A stretch of 64,000 nucleotides of DNA from Stieleria sp. JC731. Its GTDB lineage: Bacteria > Planctomycetota > Planctomycetia > Pirellulales > Pirellulaceae. The DNA is taken from assembly GCF_020966635.1 (NCBI RefSeq), contig NZ_JAJKFQ010000011.1, forward strand, positions 1,528,021 to 1,592,020, read 5' to 3'. Positions within the stretch are counted from its first letter, which is position 1; each line of letters starts with the position of its first letter. Under the pieces are notes generated by a model, which was not told where the DNA came from, ran no database searches, and saw nothing but the letters and a program-made list of their open reading frames with translations. Of this stretch, positions 52,567-61,551 are shown piece by piece. The translations under genes were made by a program, and so were the position numbers.

Positions 52567-54975
52567 ATGTTGAACCAAAAATTGCACAGGCTTTGCATCA
52601 CCTGCGTTGGGCTCGTTTGCTTTGCGTTCGGCTATCAATCTAGGCAAGTGTCGGCGAATGATCGACTGGACTTGGTCGCGGAATTTATGCAAACGCATTG
52701 TTTGGACTGCCATTCCGGTGATGAAGCCGAGCGGAGCTTCCGTCTCGATCATCTCGTCGATCGACTGTCAGCCGCACACGACGGTGATGACGCAACAAAG
52801 CCCACGACGCTGGAAAGTCAAACCAAGCTGGCTTTGGAAAAATCGTTCCGTCGGCTAATGAGCCGGCAGATGCCCCCTGCAGATGTGGACATCATCGCAG
52901 GCGAAAAGTTGCGATCGGTTCAAAACGCGATCGATTCGGTTCTCGCCTCCGACGCGAAACGCAATCCTTATGCGGGAACAACTGAAGCGATCCGGCGGAT
53001 GACGCGAATCGAGTATCAAAACTCGATCGAAGACCTTTTGGGAATTCACATCGACGTTGCTGCAATCCTACCACCGGATTCGTCGAGCGATGGCTTCGAT
53101 AACATTACCGTCGATGATCTGTCACCGCTTTTGCTGGAACGCTATCTAACGGCAGCAACGCGGATCAGTCGTGTCGCGATCGGAGCCAGTATCGATCAAC
53201 CTCTTGGGCTAACCGTTCGAGTCCCGGCCGACCAAACGCAGCAAGATCACGTCGCTGGCTTGCCGTTCGGAACTCGTGGCGGGTTTCACTTCACGCACCA
53301 ATTTCCAAAGTCAGGCGAATACTCGTTTAGCATTCGTCTTATGCGAGATCGTGATGAAAACATTGAAGGCATCTACGAAACGCATCAAATGGATGTGCTG
53401 CTTGACCGGAATCGGGTCAAACGCTTCACCTTGGATCCGCCCGGAGGCAGTCGTGGGCATTCCGAATATGACAAGCATCTAAACTTTCGAATGTGGATCG
53501 ATGCGGGAGACCACGACGTGGCCGTCACGTTTGTCGAAAATGCAACCTCGCTTTTAGAAATCAAGCGGCAACCATTTGACGCCAGCTACAACCGCCACCG
53601 ACATCCTCGCCGAACGCCGGCGGTTGCCGAAGTCAACTTGGTCGGGCCGTTTATCAAAACCGAGAAAGAGAATGGGACGACCGATCTCGAAACCGGTCAG
53701 TACAGCACCAAAAAAACATCCGATGTTGACACGGCCGATGAGATGTTCCGCCGCTGGATGAAGCTGGCATATCGCCGAGCGATTACCGAGGAAGACTTAC
53801 GACTTCCCCGCCGTTACTTTGACGAGGCTATTCAGCACGGAGGCGATGATGCTTTCTCTCGTGGCATCGAAGCTGGGCTCACGAGCATACTTGCCAGTCC
53901 ACACTTCCTATTCAAAACCGTTGCGCAGCCCAATCAGTATCAGAAAGGTGCGGTTTACCCAATCACATCCGATGAAGTCGCAACCCGACTGGCATCGTTT
54001 ATCTGGAGCAGCTTGCCGGATGAGGAACTGATGGCTGAGGCTTGGGACGGATCGTTAAGCCACAGTGAAGGGATTCGTCAGCAAACATTACGAATGCTTC
54101 AAAATCCAAAACGAGACGCTTTGGTCGATAACTTTGCCGCACAATGGCTGTACTTGCGAAACTTGCCGACAATCACGCCTGACTTGCGGCAGTTCCCCAG
54201 CTTTGACAACAACCTTCGCGAAGCGTTCTCAGAAGAAACAAAACGACTTGTTGCCGATGTTATTCGGCGCGATGCCAGTGTGCTTGAGCTGATTCAAACG
54301 GACCATGCATACCTGAACGAGAGGCTCGCGATTCACTATGGCATTGGTGGTGTTGTCGGTAGCCACTTTCGTCAGGTACAGCTCGAACCCGATTCACATC
54401 GTGGCGGTTTATTGCGTCAAGGCAGTATCCTGATGGCGACGTCCTATGCAACCAGAACGTCGCCAACGAAGCGCGGTGCCTGGGTGTTGGAAAACATTTT
54501 AGGAACACCGCCTCCACCGCCACCTCCAAACGTCCCAACGATTCGTGAAAAGCATGATGGAGGTCCGGTGAACTTTCGTGAAGCTCTCGCGCAGCACCGA
54601 AACGATGCTTCCTGCGCCAGTTGCCATAACTTGATTGACCCAGTGGGATTCGCGATGGATCAGTTCGATGCGGTCGGACGGTTTCGCACGATGATCGATG
54701 GTCGTCCCGTCGATGCCTCCGGGACTCTACCCGATGGGACTGTGGTCAATGGCATCGCTGAACTGGAACAGGGTATACTGAAGTTTCCGGAGATGTTCGT
54801 GACCGCGCTAACGGAAAAGCTGATGACGTACGCCTTGGGACGCCCAGTAACAGAATTTGATGGGCCGGAAGTTCGCAGGATTGTTGAACTGGCAAAGGAA
54901 AACGACTATCGGTTTTCATCAATCGTTTGCGGTATCACGACAAGCGTTCCGTTCCGGAATCGAACCGCCCAGTAG
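52567..54975 (+). CDS. DUF1587/1595/1592/1588/1585 cytochrome-like protein
   Basis: 802 residues with an N-terminal signal peptide. Domain order: a planctomycete cytochrome C module with CLDCH (about 45-49), DUF1587 (YAGTTEAIRRMTRIEYQNSIEDLLG), a carbohydrate-binding-like beta domain, DUF1595 (FRRWMKLAYRRAITEEDL), DUF1592 (ATRLASFIWSSLPDEEL, DNFAAQWLYLRNL), DUF1588 (RGGLLRQGSILMATSYATRTSPTKRGAWVLENILGTPPPPPPPNVP), a second heme motif CASCH (about 682) and DUF1585 (EKLMTYALGRPVTEFD). It is an exported redox protein of unknown substrate. It is encoded with a DUF1552 protein 82 bp downstream, the standard partner. Confidence 0.94.
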   Translation: MLNQKLHRLCITCVGLVCFAFGYQSRQVSANDRLDLVAEFMQTHCLDCHSGDEAERSFRLDHLVDRLSAAHDGDDATKPTTLESQTKLALEKSFRRLMSRQMPPADVDIIAGEKLRSVQNAIDSVLASDAKRNPYAGTTEAIRRMTRIEYQNSIEDLLGIHIDVAAILPPDSSSDGFDNITVDDLSPLLLERYLTAATRISRVAIGASIDQPLGLTVRVPADQTQQDHVAGLPFGTRGGFHFTHQFPKSGEYSFSIRLMRDRDENIEGIYETHQMDVLLDRNRVKRFTLDPPGGSRGHSEYDKHLNFRMWIDAGDHDVAVTFVENATSLLEIKRQPFDASYNRHRHPRRTPAVAEVNLVGPFIKTEKENGTTDLETGQYSTKKTSDVDTADEMFRRWMKLAYRRAITEEDLRLPRRYFDEAIQHGGDDAFSRGIEAGLTSILASPHFLFKTVAQPNQYQKGAVYPITSDEVATRLASFIWSSLPDEELMAEAWDGSLSHSEGIRQQTLRMLQNPKRDALVDNFAAQWLYLRNLPTITPDLRQFPSFDNNLREAFSEETKRLVADVIRRDASVLELIQTDHAYLNERLAIHYGIGGVVGSHFRQVQLEPDSHRGGLLRQGSILMATSYATRTSPTKRGAWVLENILGTPPPPPPPNVPTIREKHDGGPVNFREALAQHRNDASCASCHNLIDPVGFAMDQFDAVGRFRTMIDGRPVDASGTLPDGTVVNGIAELEQGILKFPEMFVTALTEKLMTYALGRPVTEFDGPEVRRIVELAKENDYRFSSIVCGITTSVPFRNRTAQ

Positions 54976-54978
54976 TCA

Positions 54979-55000
54979 GTGTTTTGTAAGTACAAGACAC
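54979..55000 (+). promoter_or_regulatory. Long inverted repeat between the two partner genes
   Basis: GTGTTTTGTA and TACAAGACAC pair over ten positions (one G-T) across two bases, starting 3 bp after the DUF1592 stop and ending 57 bp before the DUF1552 start. Without a T-run it may be an mRNA processing stem or an operator setting the ratio of the two proteins. Confidence 0.4.
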
Positions 55001-55057
55001 GGTTAAAACAGTCGGTTTAACAGTCCATACCGATCGACACAAAACGGAGCTCCGCGG

Positions 55058-56407
55058 ATGGCTAGAGCATCGCATCGAATCCTCGACCGTCGAACTCTCT
55101 TGCGCGGCAGCGGCGTCGCAGTCTCGTTACCGTTGCTCGACGCGATGATGCCGTCGGCAAGCGCGACTTCGATCGATCCTGATAAACCGATTCGGCGACT
55201 GGGCTATTACTACATTCCGATGGGTTTCAATCCGGAAACTTGGACACCCAAAGGCGACGCCGAGATGCTTGGTGAATTGCCGCCGAGTCTTCAGCCGCTG
55301 AAGTCTGTCAAAGACAAGTTGTTGGTGATGACCGGGATGGATCTGCAAAATGCGTATCCGGGTTCTCATGCGACCAGCAATTCAGCTTTTCTTAGTGCAG
55401 CGCGGGCAAAGCTGACCGAAAGCACCGACTACTATCTCGGCACGACGGTGGATCAGATCGCTGCGAGCTTTCTTGGCAAAGCATCGCCCTTGTCATCGTT
55501 AGAGCTGGCGATGGATTCGGCGAACACGGTCGGACAGTGCGACAATGGCTATGCCTGTGTGTATCAAAACAACCTGTCATGGTCTTCACCAACGACGCCT
55601 TTGCCTGCCGAGTCTCACCCAAGACTAGTATTCGAAATGTTGTTCGGCGATGGCGGAACGCCCCAACAGCGACTCAGTCAGCTAAAACGTCGAGCCAGTT
55701 TGCTGGACTCGATGACTTTGGAGATGAAGCGTCTGCAGCAGCGGCTCGGCGCGAGCGATCGAAATGTCGTTGATGACTACTTAACCAGTATCCGAGAAGT
55801 CGAACGGCGGATCGAATCTGCAGAGCAGACCTCGCAAGACAATCCCTTGCCAGATTTGGATCGACCTATCGGAGTCCCTGCGTCTTACGGGGATCACGCA
55901 AGGCTGATGTTTGAATTGCAAGTGTTGGCGTTTCGTGGTGACGTCACCCGCGTTTGCACCTTTCAATTGGCCCGCGAGGCGAGCACCCGAACCTATCCCG
56001 AAATCGGCGTTCCCGATCCACACCATCCCACAACGCACCACGGCAACAACCCCGAGAAGCTGGCCAAAGTCGCGAAGATCAATCGGTTTCATGTTTCGCT
56101 GTTTGCCGAGTTCCTTGAGCGATTGGCGTCGATACTGGAAGGCGATGGCTCAATGCTTGACCATTCGTTGTTCATGTACGGCAGCGGCATGGGCGACCCG
56201 GACGCACATGACCATACCAATTTGCCCATCTTGGTTGCGGGGGGCCAGGCAGGTGGACTTCGCGGTGGTCGCCACATGCGTTATCAGACGCCAGAACCAC
56301 TTTCCAACCTGCATTTAACGCTACTAAATAAAGCCGGGGTGCCTTTAGAAACCTTCGCCGACAGCACCGGACAGATCAAAAACCTCTTCGAACCAGTAGT
56401 CCTCTAG
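55058..56407 (+). CDS. DUF1552 family protein
   Basis: 449 residues. An N-terminal Tat-like signal (RRTLLRGSGVAVSLPLLDAM) is followed by GYYYIPMGFNPETWTPKG and FLSAARAKLTESTDYYLGTTVDQIAA, with conserved-looking histidines and acidic residues downstream (GVPDPHHPTTHHGN, SLFMYGSGMGDPDAHDHTNLPILVAGG). This is the DUF1552 family, a sulfatase/alkaline-phosphatase-like exported protein of unknown activity. It nearly always follows a DUF1592 cytochrome, so the pair probably oxidises or hydrolyses a shared substrate. Confidence 0.93.
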   Translation: MARASHRILDRRTLLRGSGVAVSLPLLDAMMPSASATSIDPDKPIRRLGYYYIPMGFNPETWTPKGDAEMLGELPPSLQPLKSVKDKLLVMTGMDLQNAYPGSHATSNSAFLSAARAKLTESTDYYLGTTVDQIAASFLGKASPLSSLELAMDSANTVGQCDNGYACVYQNNLSWSSPTTPLPAESHPRLVFEMLFGDGGTPQQRLSQLKRRASLLDSMTLEMKRLQQRLGASDRNVVDDYLTSIREVERRIESAEQTSQDNPLPDLDRPIGVPASYGDHARLMFELQVLAFRGDVTRVCTFQLAREASTRTYPEIGVPDPHHPTTHHGNNPEKLAKVAKINRFHVSLFAEFLERLASILEGDGSMLDHSLFMYGSGMGDPDAHDHTNLPILVAGGQAGGLRGGRHMRYQTPEPLSNLHLTLLNKAGVPLETFADSTGQIKNLFEPVVL

Positions 56408-56446
56408 CTCTGACTCCCCCACCACTATCCACCCCAACCTCCCCCT

Positions 56447-56643
56447 GAGCCGATGGACGCTAGTCCCGGTTCTCCACCGATCACTGGCTCTGCCTCCCCC
56501 ATGAGCCGATGGACGTTAGTCCCGGTTCTCGCCCCATCACCATCCACCCCAACCCTGACCCGACGGACGTTAGTCCCGGTTCCCTTCCACCACTATCCAT
56601 CCCAACCTCCCCCTGAGCCGCCGGACGTTAGTCCCGGTTCTCC
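56447..56643 (+). repeat. Four tandem ~56 bp units with one-sided REP-like half-sites
   Basis: Starts near 56447, 56503, 56557 and 56615. Each holds GAGCCGATGGACGTTAGTCC followed by CGGTTCTC, then a pyrimidine-rich spacer (CCACCACTATCCACCCCAAC). The core matches the left arm of the 84 bp palindrome at 38652 (CAGCCGACGGGCGTTAGCCC then CGGTT) but the right arm is missing. With flanks, it fills the 408 bp (56408-56815) between the DUF1552 and MscS genes; nothing else is seen there. Confidence 0.75.
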
Positions 56644-56815
56644 CCACCACTCACAACCATCCTCCCACCTTCGCTTTTGCTATCAACCGCTTCTCCGTAA
56701 TCAACGTGGTATCAAACGCCGGTTTCGCGTATTGATAGGTTGCGGTCATCATGGAGCCAACGGATCCGCCCGTGTTTGCCGCTTCCCCACTCCTCGACTA
56801 CTGGGCTACGGCACG

Positions 56816-59800
56816 ATGCCATTGCTGTCTTTGCTACACCACCGGCTGGCGTTTCTCACCATAGCTTTGGCTGCCGTTTCTGTCTCAAAAGCCAACGCCC
56901 AGTCTTGGTCCTTCCCTGCAGCTCCGACCGACCCTTCGTTTTCCGCTCCTTTGGACGTGGGCACTCAACCAAGCTACTTCGTCCAGCAAGCATCAGCGGC
57001 AGCTCGTGAAACAGGCGGCGCGATTCCAACTTTTCCCGGCGCCCGCTCCAATGGACCATCTGCAGCAGCGAGTGGTTTTCAACACGGTAATTCTCTCGGG
57101 ACGCCCAATGTCACGAAGTTTGAACCGGGAACAGAACGGCGCGTCGACATCAACCCATTTGCTCGGCCTAATCATCAGCAAGCCAGTCAGCAGCAAGTTG
57201 ACTTAACGCCATTCAACCAACCCGATAAAGCTCGGTCTGGCTCCCCGGTTATAAGATTGGCTCGGCCAGACACTTCAGACGTACCCGCCAACGGGCAAAG
57301 TGTCACTCGAGCCGTGTCGGTTGAATTGGCACCGACGCGAGTCGTTTATACCGAGGCGATGGTTCGTTCCGCTCGCGAAAGCGAAACCCATTTTTTGCAG
57401 GTTGCAGAATCATCGACAATGATTGTTTCTAAGATCGCAAACGACAACGCCAGCTTCGCAAAGAAGTGGGCGGACCTTGCGGAGAACTACATTGCTCTTG
57501 CCGAACGCGTCGATGCGGCTCAGAGCAAGCTCGCGGCAACTCAGCAGGACTTTAACGACGTCAGCAGCAAAATTGAAAAGTATGGACTGACACCGACGAT
57601 CGGTATGTTGCTTCGCCACAAAAAAGAGCAACTCGATCGATGGCAAGCAAGCGATTCACAAACCAGTTGGGTGCGAGAGTCATTGCAGGACTCTCGGGAA
57701 GCTCAGCTCGATCTGGAGTTGGTGCGATACGATGGGACGGAACCATTCGATCAAGCGAAACAAGTCCTCGATGGTGCGGGATTTGATCCAACCAAACCTG
57801 ACAAACAAGCCCTTCTGCGTCAGGTTCAACAACTGTTATCCGATCGTGGGCAATGGCTGACCGCACTTTGGGAAGGCCACCGCAATTATCAAGAAAAGCT
57901 TGCCGAAATCGATGCGATTACGACCGCTTCGGCAAGCTTAACACAGGACTATCGAAAGCTGATCAATCGTCATGTCACTTGGATCCGTAGTGGCGACGCG
58001 ATGGGTTGGGATTCGGTTCGCAAGCTAAGCACCGGCTTGGTTTCACTTTTCAATTCCAACCGCGGAAGCGAGTTCGGATTCTCGCTCCAACGAAAACTCC
58101 GAGTGAACGCCGCATCGGGAGTCACCGTCGCGGTTTTGTTCTTCGCGATCTTGGCTCTTCGTTGGTGGGCCAAATCGTTGCTCGTTGGGATTGGCAACCG
58201 TAATCGGATGCGTGAATCAACCAAGTCGACTCGAAAGTTGGCCGCTTGTGGCTTAACCGTTCTCGTCGCTTACTCGATCCCAACGATCTTGTTTTCCATT
58301 GCAACATGGCTAAACAGCGGCTTCGTTTCTGAGTCGTTGCTACAAGCATCGAGTGGTTTTTACGCGTGCAGTTTGATTGCTTTGATGGTCGAACTGCCCA
58401 GGCAACTGCTGCGAGACTTCGGATTGGTCGACAAGCACATCGGTGTCGACTTGCCACGGCGCGAGCGTGCATGTCAGTACTTGATGGTTGTCGGAACCGG
58501 CTTGGTGCTCAGTGCTTATGCGGTGACCGTTTCCGGTTTGATCGATCAAGGGATGTGGCGAGAATCGGTATCACGAGCAGGATTGATTCTGACCTTGTTT
58601 TTGGTCGCCTGGACCTTTCACCGTGCCCTGCAGCCTACCGGCGGAATTCTGGAACCGTTGATTGAAAAGTTTGGCGGTGCAATCGTCCATCGGGTGCGAA
58701 TTGTTATCTATCTGTTTGCCATTGGTTCGCCGTTGGTCATCGCTTTTCTGTCCGCCGTCGGATACGGATTCACCGCTCAAGAATTGATCTATCGATTCGC
58801 AATCACATTTTCAATCGCGCTAACGTGTGCGACGCTGTGGCCAGCAACAAAGATTGTTGCCGCACATTGTTGGCGGATTTTAACCGGTGCCGAGTCTCCT
58901 CAGCGGAAGTTTGACGAATACGGAGAAATCGAACCGACTCACGATGTTGATCTTTCCGGTGGCCTGTATCTAGATTTGAAGCATCAGATCGCATTCTTGT
59001 GTCAGTGTGGATTGGTGGTCGCAGGAATCCTTTTCCTGGGTTTCCTTTGGATCGATGTGTTTCCGAATCTTCGCATGGGAAACCCCGTCGTCTGGACGGT
59101 CCAGGAAACAATCACGACCGCGGCGATCGGTCCTAGTGGCGAAACGGTGATGCAAGCGGGGGTGCAGGAAGTTCCGGTGACTCTGGTGCACGTCTTTTTC
59201 GCAGGCGTGACGTTGTTTGTTGCTTTTCAAGTCGCCAAGCTGCTGCCCGCGTTGTTCGATGCCCTTGTGTTGCAGCGAGTCTCATTTGACGAAGGTATGG
59301 AGCATTTTTCGTTGGTGCTCGGCCGTTGTCTGCTTTTTGGTGCCGGTTGTTTGATCTCGATGAAGTGGCTGGGCGTGCGTTGGCAATCAGTCCAGTGGTT
59401 GGCTGTCGGCTTAACGATCGGTTTAGGTTTCGGATTGCAAGACATGGTCCGCAACGTTTTCGGTGGCTTGATCGTGTTATTTGAAAAGCCCGCTGCACTT
59501 GGTGATCTGATTACCGTGGGACGCATCACCGGGCGAGTCGCGAAACAGCATCTACGGACCACTGTTTTGACCGACGACGAGGGACGCGAGAACATCATTC
59601 CGAACAAGAAATTCGTCACCGACGACGTCGTCAACTGGATGGGCGCAGGGCGACTGACGGTCGTTCCGATCGAAGTTGCCGTAACGAAGGACGAAAGACC
59701 GGCTGACATTTGCCGGACGATTCAGGAGTTCGCCGTAGCTCAAGAAGACGTGCTCGTTCTGCCTGCTCCGCAAGCCACGCTCGTTTGTGTGTCACGAACA

Positions 59801-59998
59801 TCGCAGCGGATTGAGGTCCGTGTTTGGATTGAAGACTCCAGTAATCCGGTCGGGTTCCGCAATAGCCTGCTCAAGCGGGTTCGGAAGTATCTCGCTGAAA
59901 TCAACATGCTTGCGGTCGATCAGCCAGAGCAGCCGGTGATCCGAGATTTGGCAAAGGATCGAGATCTTGCGCCCCGTCCGACACGGCGTTCGGCATAG
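56816..59998 (+). CDS. Large mechanosensitive ion channel (MscS/MscK-like)
   Basis: 1,060 residues from ATG 56816. The frame is open 121 codons further upstream, but that part is translated repeat; this start gives a signal peptide (HHRLAFLTIALAAVSVSKANAQ). A periplasmic region of about 420 residues, partly coiled coil, precedes about ten membrane helices, and the MscS pore/beta domain is at about 863-960 (GLTIGLGFGLQDMVRNVFGGLIVLFEKP, GDLITVGRITGRVAKQHLRTTVLTDDEGRENIIPN). The size and exported N-terminal domain match MscK/MscM-type channels that release solutes upon hypo-osmotic shock. No strong Shine-Dalgarno. Confidence 0.9.
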   Translation: MPLLSLLHHRLAFLTIALAAVSVSKANAQSWSFPAAPTDPSFSAPLDVGTQPSYFVQQASAAARETGGAIPTFPGARSNGPSAAASGFQHGNSLGTPNVTKFEPGTERRVDINPFARPNHQQASQQQVDLTPFNQPDKARSGSPVIRLARPDTSDVPANGQSVTRAVSVELAPTRVVYTEAMVRSARESETHFLQVAESSTMIVSKIANDNASFAKKWADLAENYIALAERVDAAQSKLAATQQDFNDVSSKIEKYGLTPTIGMLLRHKKEQLDRWQASDSQTSWVRESLQDSREAQLDLELVRYDGTEPFDQAKQVLDGAGFDPTKPDKQALLRQVQQLLSDRGQWLTALWEGHRNYQEKLAEIDAITTASASLTQDYRKLINRHVTWIRSGDAMGWDSVRKLSTGLVSLFNSNRGSEFGFSLQRKLRVNAASGVTVAVLFFAILALRWWAKSLLVGIGNRNRMRESTKSTRKLAACGLTVLVAYSIPTILFSIATWLNSGFVSESLLQASSGFYACSLIALMVELPRQLLRDFGLVDKHIGVDLPRRERACQYLMVVGTGLVLSAYAVTVSGLIDQGMWRESVSRAGLILTLFLVAWTFHRALQPTGGILEPLIEKFGGAIVHRVRIVIYLFAIGSPLVIAFLSAVGYGFTAQELIYRFAITFSIALTCATLWPATKIVAAHCWRILTGAESPQRKFDEYGEIEPTHDVDLSGGLYLDLKHQIAFLCQCGLVVAGILFLGFLWIDVFPNLRMGNPVVWTVQETITTAAIGPSGETVMQAGVQEVPVTLVHVFFAGVTLFVAFQVAKLLPALFDALVLQRVSFDEGMEHFSLVLGRCLLFGAGCLISMKWLGVRWQSVQWLAVGLTIGLGFGLQDMVRNVFGGLIVLFEKPAALGDLITVGRITGRVAKQHLRTTVLTDDEGRENIIPNKKFVTDDVVNWMGAGRLTVVPIEVAVTKDERPADICRTIQEFAVAQEDVLVLPAPQATLVCVSRTSQRIEVRVWIEDSSNPVGFRNSLLKRVRKYLAEINMLAVDQPEQPVIRDLAKDRDLAPRPTRRSA

Positions 59999-60043
59999 AG
60001 GGTAGACTCAGCGAAATCTCGCAAGTTATCGCTCAAACGCCTT

Positions 60044-60466
60044 ATGTCAGACGAACTAAACGACAAAATTCGCGATCTCCTTTCCGAAGGCAAAAAGATC
60101 GCTGCTGTAAAGCTCGTACGCGAGCGGCAAAAATGCTCGTTGCGTGAAGCCGTTAACACCGTCGAATTGATCGAAAGCGGCAACGAAGTTTCGATTTCTG
60201 ATCCAGCACCGGCTTCCGATGGCGAAATGGACGCGGTTCTCGATGCGATCGAGAAAGGCGAAAAGCTACGTGCGGTTAAGCTCTACCGCGAATCGACTGG
60301 CGCGGATCTCCGTGAGTCAAAAGAGTTTGTTGAATCCTTAACACGTCAGCTTGGTGGTTCGGCAACGACTTCAACGCAGACCGGATGCTTTAGTTCCATC
60401 TTATTATTCGTCGGAATGGGCGGGGGAGTGATAACCGGGCTTGTTGCCTTGTGGGTGGCCGTCTGA
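60044..60466 (+). CDS. Small membrane protein with two L7/L12-like repeats
   Basis: 140 residues. Two copies of a motif like the ribosomal L7/L12 C-terminal domain are visible: LSEGKKIAAVKLVRERQKCSLREAVNTVE (about 13-41) and IEKGEKLRAVKLYRESTGADLRESKEFVESL (about 68-98). A C-terminal membrane helix follows (SSILLFVGMGGGVITGLVALWVAV, about 116-139). The L7/L12-like KxxAVKxxRE...LxEAKxxVE pattern occurs in stand-alone membrane-anchored proteins of unknown function. It follows the MscS gene by 45 nt and precedes the zinc-ribbon genes. Confidence 0.8.
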   Translation: MSDELNDKIRDLLSEGKKIAAVKLVRERQKCSLREAVNTVELIESGNEVSISDPAPASDGEMDAVLDAIEKGEKLRAVKLYRESTGADLRESKEFVESLTRQLGGSATTSTQTGCFSSILLFVGMGGGVITGLVALWVAV

Positions 60467-60603
60467 CTTCGTCAATGCCTCGGCATATCCCACCGCTTGC
60501 TTGGATCACAAGGCAACTTTGGGAAAGACAAAACCTGAAAACTGACTAGTCGAAAATCGGCAGAAGAATTCTCTTTCAAGTATCAAAGTAACATCCGAGT
60601 GCA

Positions 60604-61548
60604 ATGGTGAGCATGACGCTGGATAGTACCGATCAGCAAGTCGAAATCTCTTGTAAGTCATGCGGCTCACAACTCCTGCTGGCGTCGAATCAACTGTCCG
60701 CAGTTTGCCCTTATTGCGGGTCACCTTCGGTTATCAGCCGGCCTCCACGTCAGGACGTTCCCTCCCCGACGTTTGTGATTGGTTTCCAAGTCGAGCGGGA
60801 ACGAGCCGCTGAATTGACACGGCAGTGGATTCGTCGAGGCAAAATGTTCGCGCCGGCTGCTTTCAAGAAAGCCATCCCCGATTTAATTCAGGGGATCTAC
60901 ATGCCCGCGTATCTCTATGGTGCGACTGCGCTTTCAGATTACGTCGCCGAGATCGGTGAAAACTATCAAGAAACCGAAACGTACACGACCACGGACGGTA
61001 ACGGTAAAACGGTCACTCGAACTCGGACGGTTACCAAAACGGAATATCGATCTTTGTCGGGCGACCATGCGACCTACATCATGGATGTGATTGTGTCGGC
61101 GTCCAGCGGAGTCAGTAACGACCGGTTCCAATCAATCGAGCCCTATGATCTTCGATCGATCCGTCGGTTCCAGCCTTCGATGATCGCTGGTTGGATCGCC
61201 GAAGAGCCTTCGCGAACGCAATCGGAATGCTACAACCTCGCCCGTGAGGAATCCTATCAGCTGATCCAACGTCAGCTTACCAACTTCATGCCCGGTGACT
61301 CGCACAAGGGACTTCGATTCGAAAGTTCCTTCACTCGCGAGTTTATCGATTTGGCATTGTTACCCGTCTGGTGCTTTGCCGTGCGATATGACGAAAGTAA
61401 GCCTCCGGTGCAGATCTTGGTCAACGGACAAACCGGTCGCGTTGCAGGGAACGCGCCGACTTCTGTCGCAAAAGTTCTATCCGTGATATTTACCGTGATC
61501 ATCATCTTGGTGGTTTTGGTCGTCTTGATTGGTGTCTCGCAGGGCTAG
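60604..61548 (+). CDS. Zinc-ribbon membrane protein A
   Basis: 314 residues (ATG 60613 is another possible start). The N-terminal zinc ribbon has CxxC pairs at 17-20 and 35-38 (SCKSCG, CPYCG). A conserved body follows (FAPAAFKKAIPDLIQGIYMPAYLYGATALSDYVAEIGENY, a TETYTTTDGNGKTVTRTRTVTKTEYR tract and QILVNGQTGRVAGNAPTSVAKVL), with a C-terminal helix (IFTVIIILVVLVVLIGVSQ). This is the widespread family of zinc-ribbon membrane proteins with a GQTGxxxGNxPxSxxK motif, of unknown function. It is immediately followed, 3 nt later, by a divergent paralogue. Confidence 0.78.
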   Translation: MVSMTLDSTDQQVEISCKSCGSQLLLASNQLSAVCPYCGSPSVISRPPRQDVPSPTFVIGFQVERERAAELTRQWIRRGKMFAPAAFKKAIPDLIQGIYMPAYLYGATALSDYVAEIGENYQETETYTTTDGNGKTVTRTRTVTKTEYRSLSGDHATYIMDVIVSASSGVSNDRFQSIEPYDLRSIRRFQPSMIAGWIAEEPSRTQSECYNLAREESYQLIQRQLTNFMPGDSHKGLRFESSFTREFIDLALLPVWCFAVRYDESKPPVQILVNGQTGRVAGNAPTSVAKVLSVIFTVIIILVVLVVLIGVSQG

Positions 61549-61551
61549 TCG

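Noticed and set aside
56453..56815. Upstream extension of the MscS-like gene by 121 codons
   Set aside because: The extra residues are translation of the half-palindrome repeats (Pro/Ser-rich) and would bury the signal peptide.
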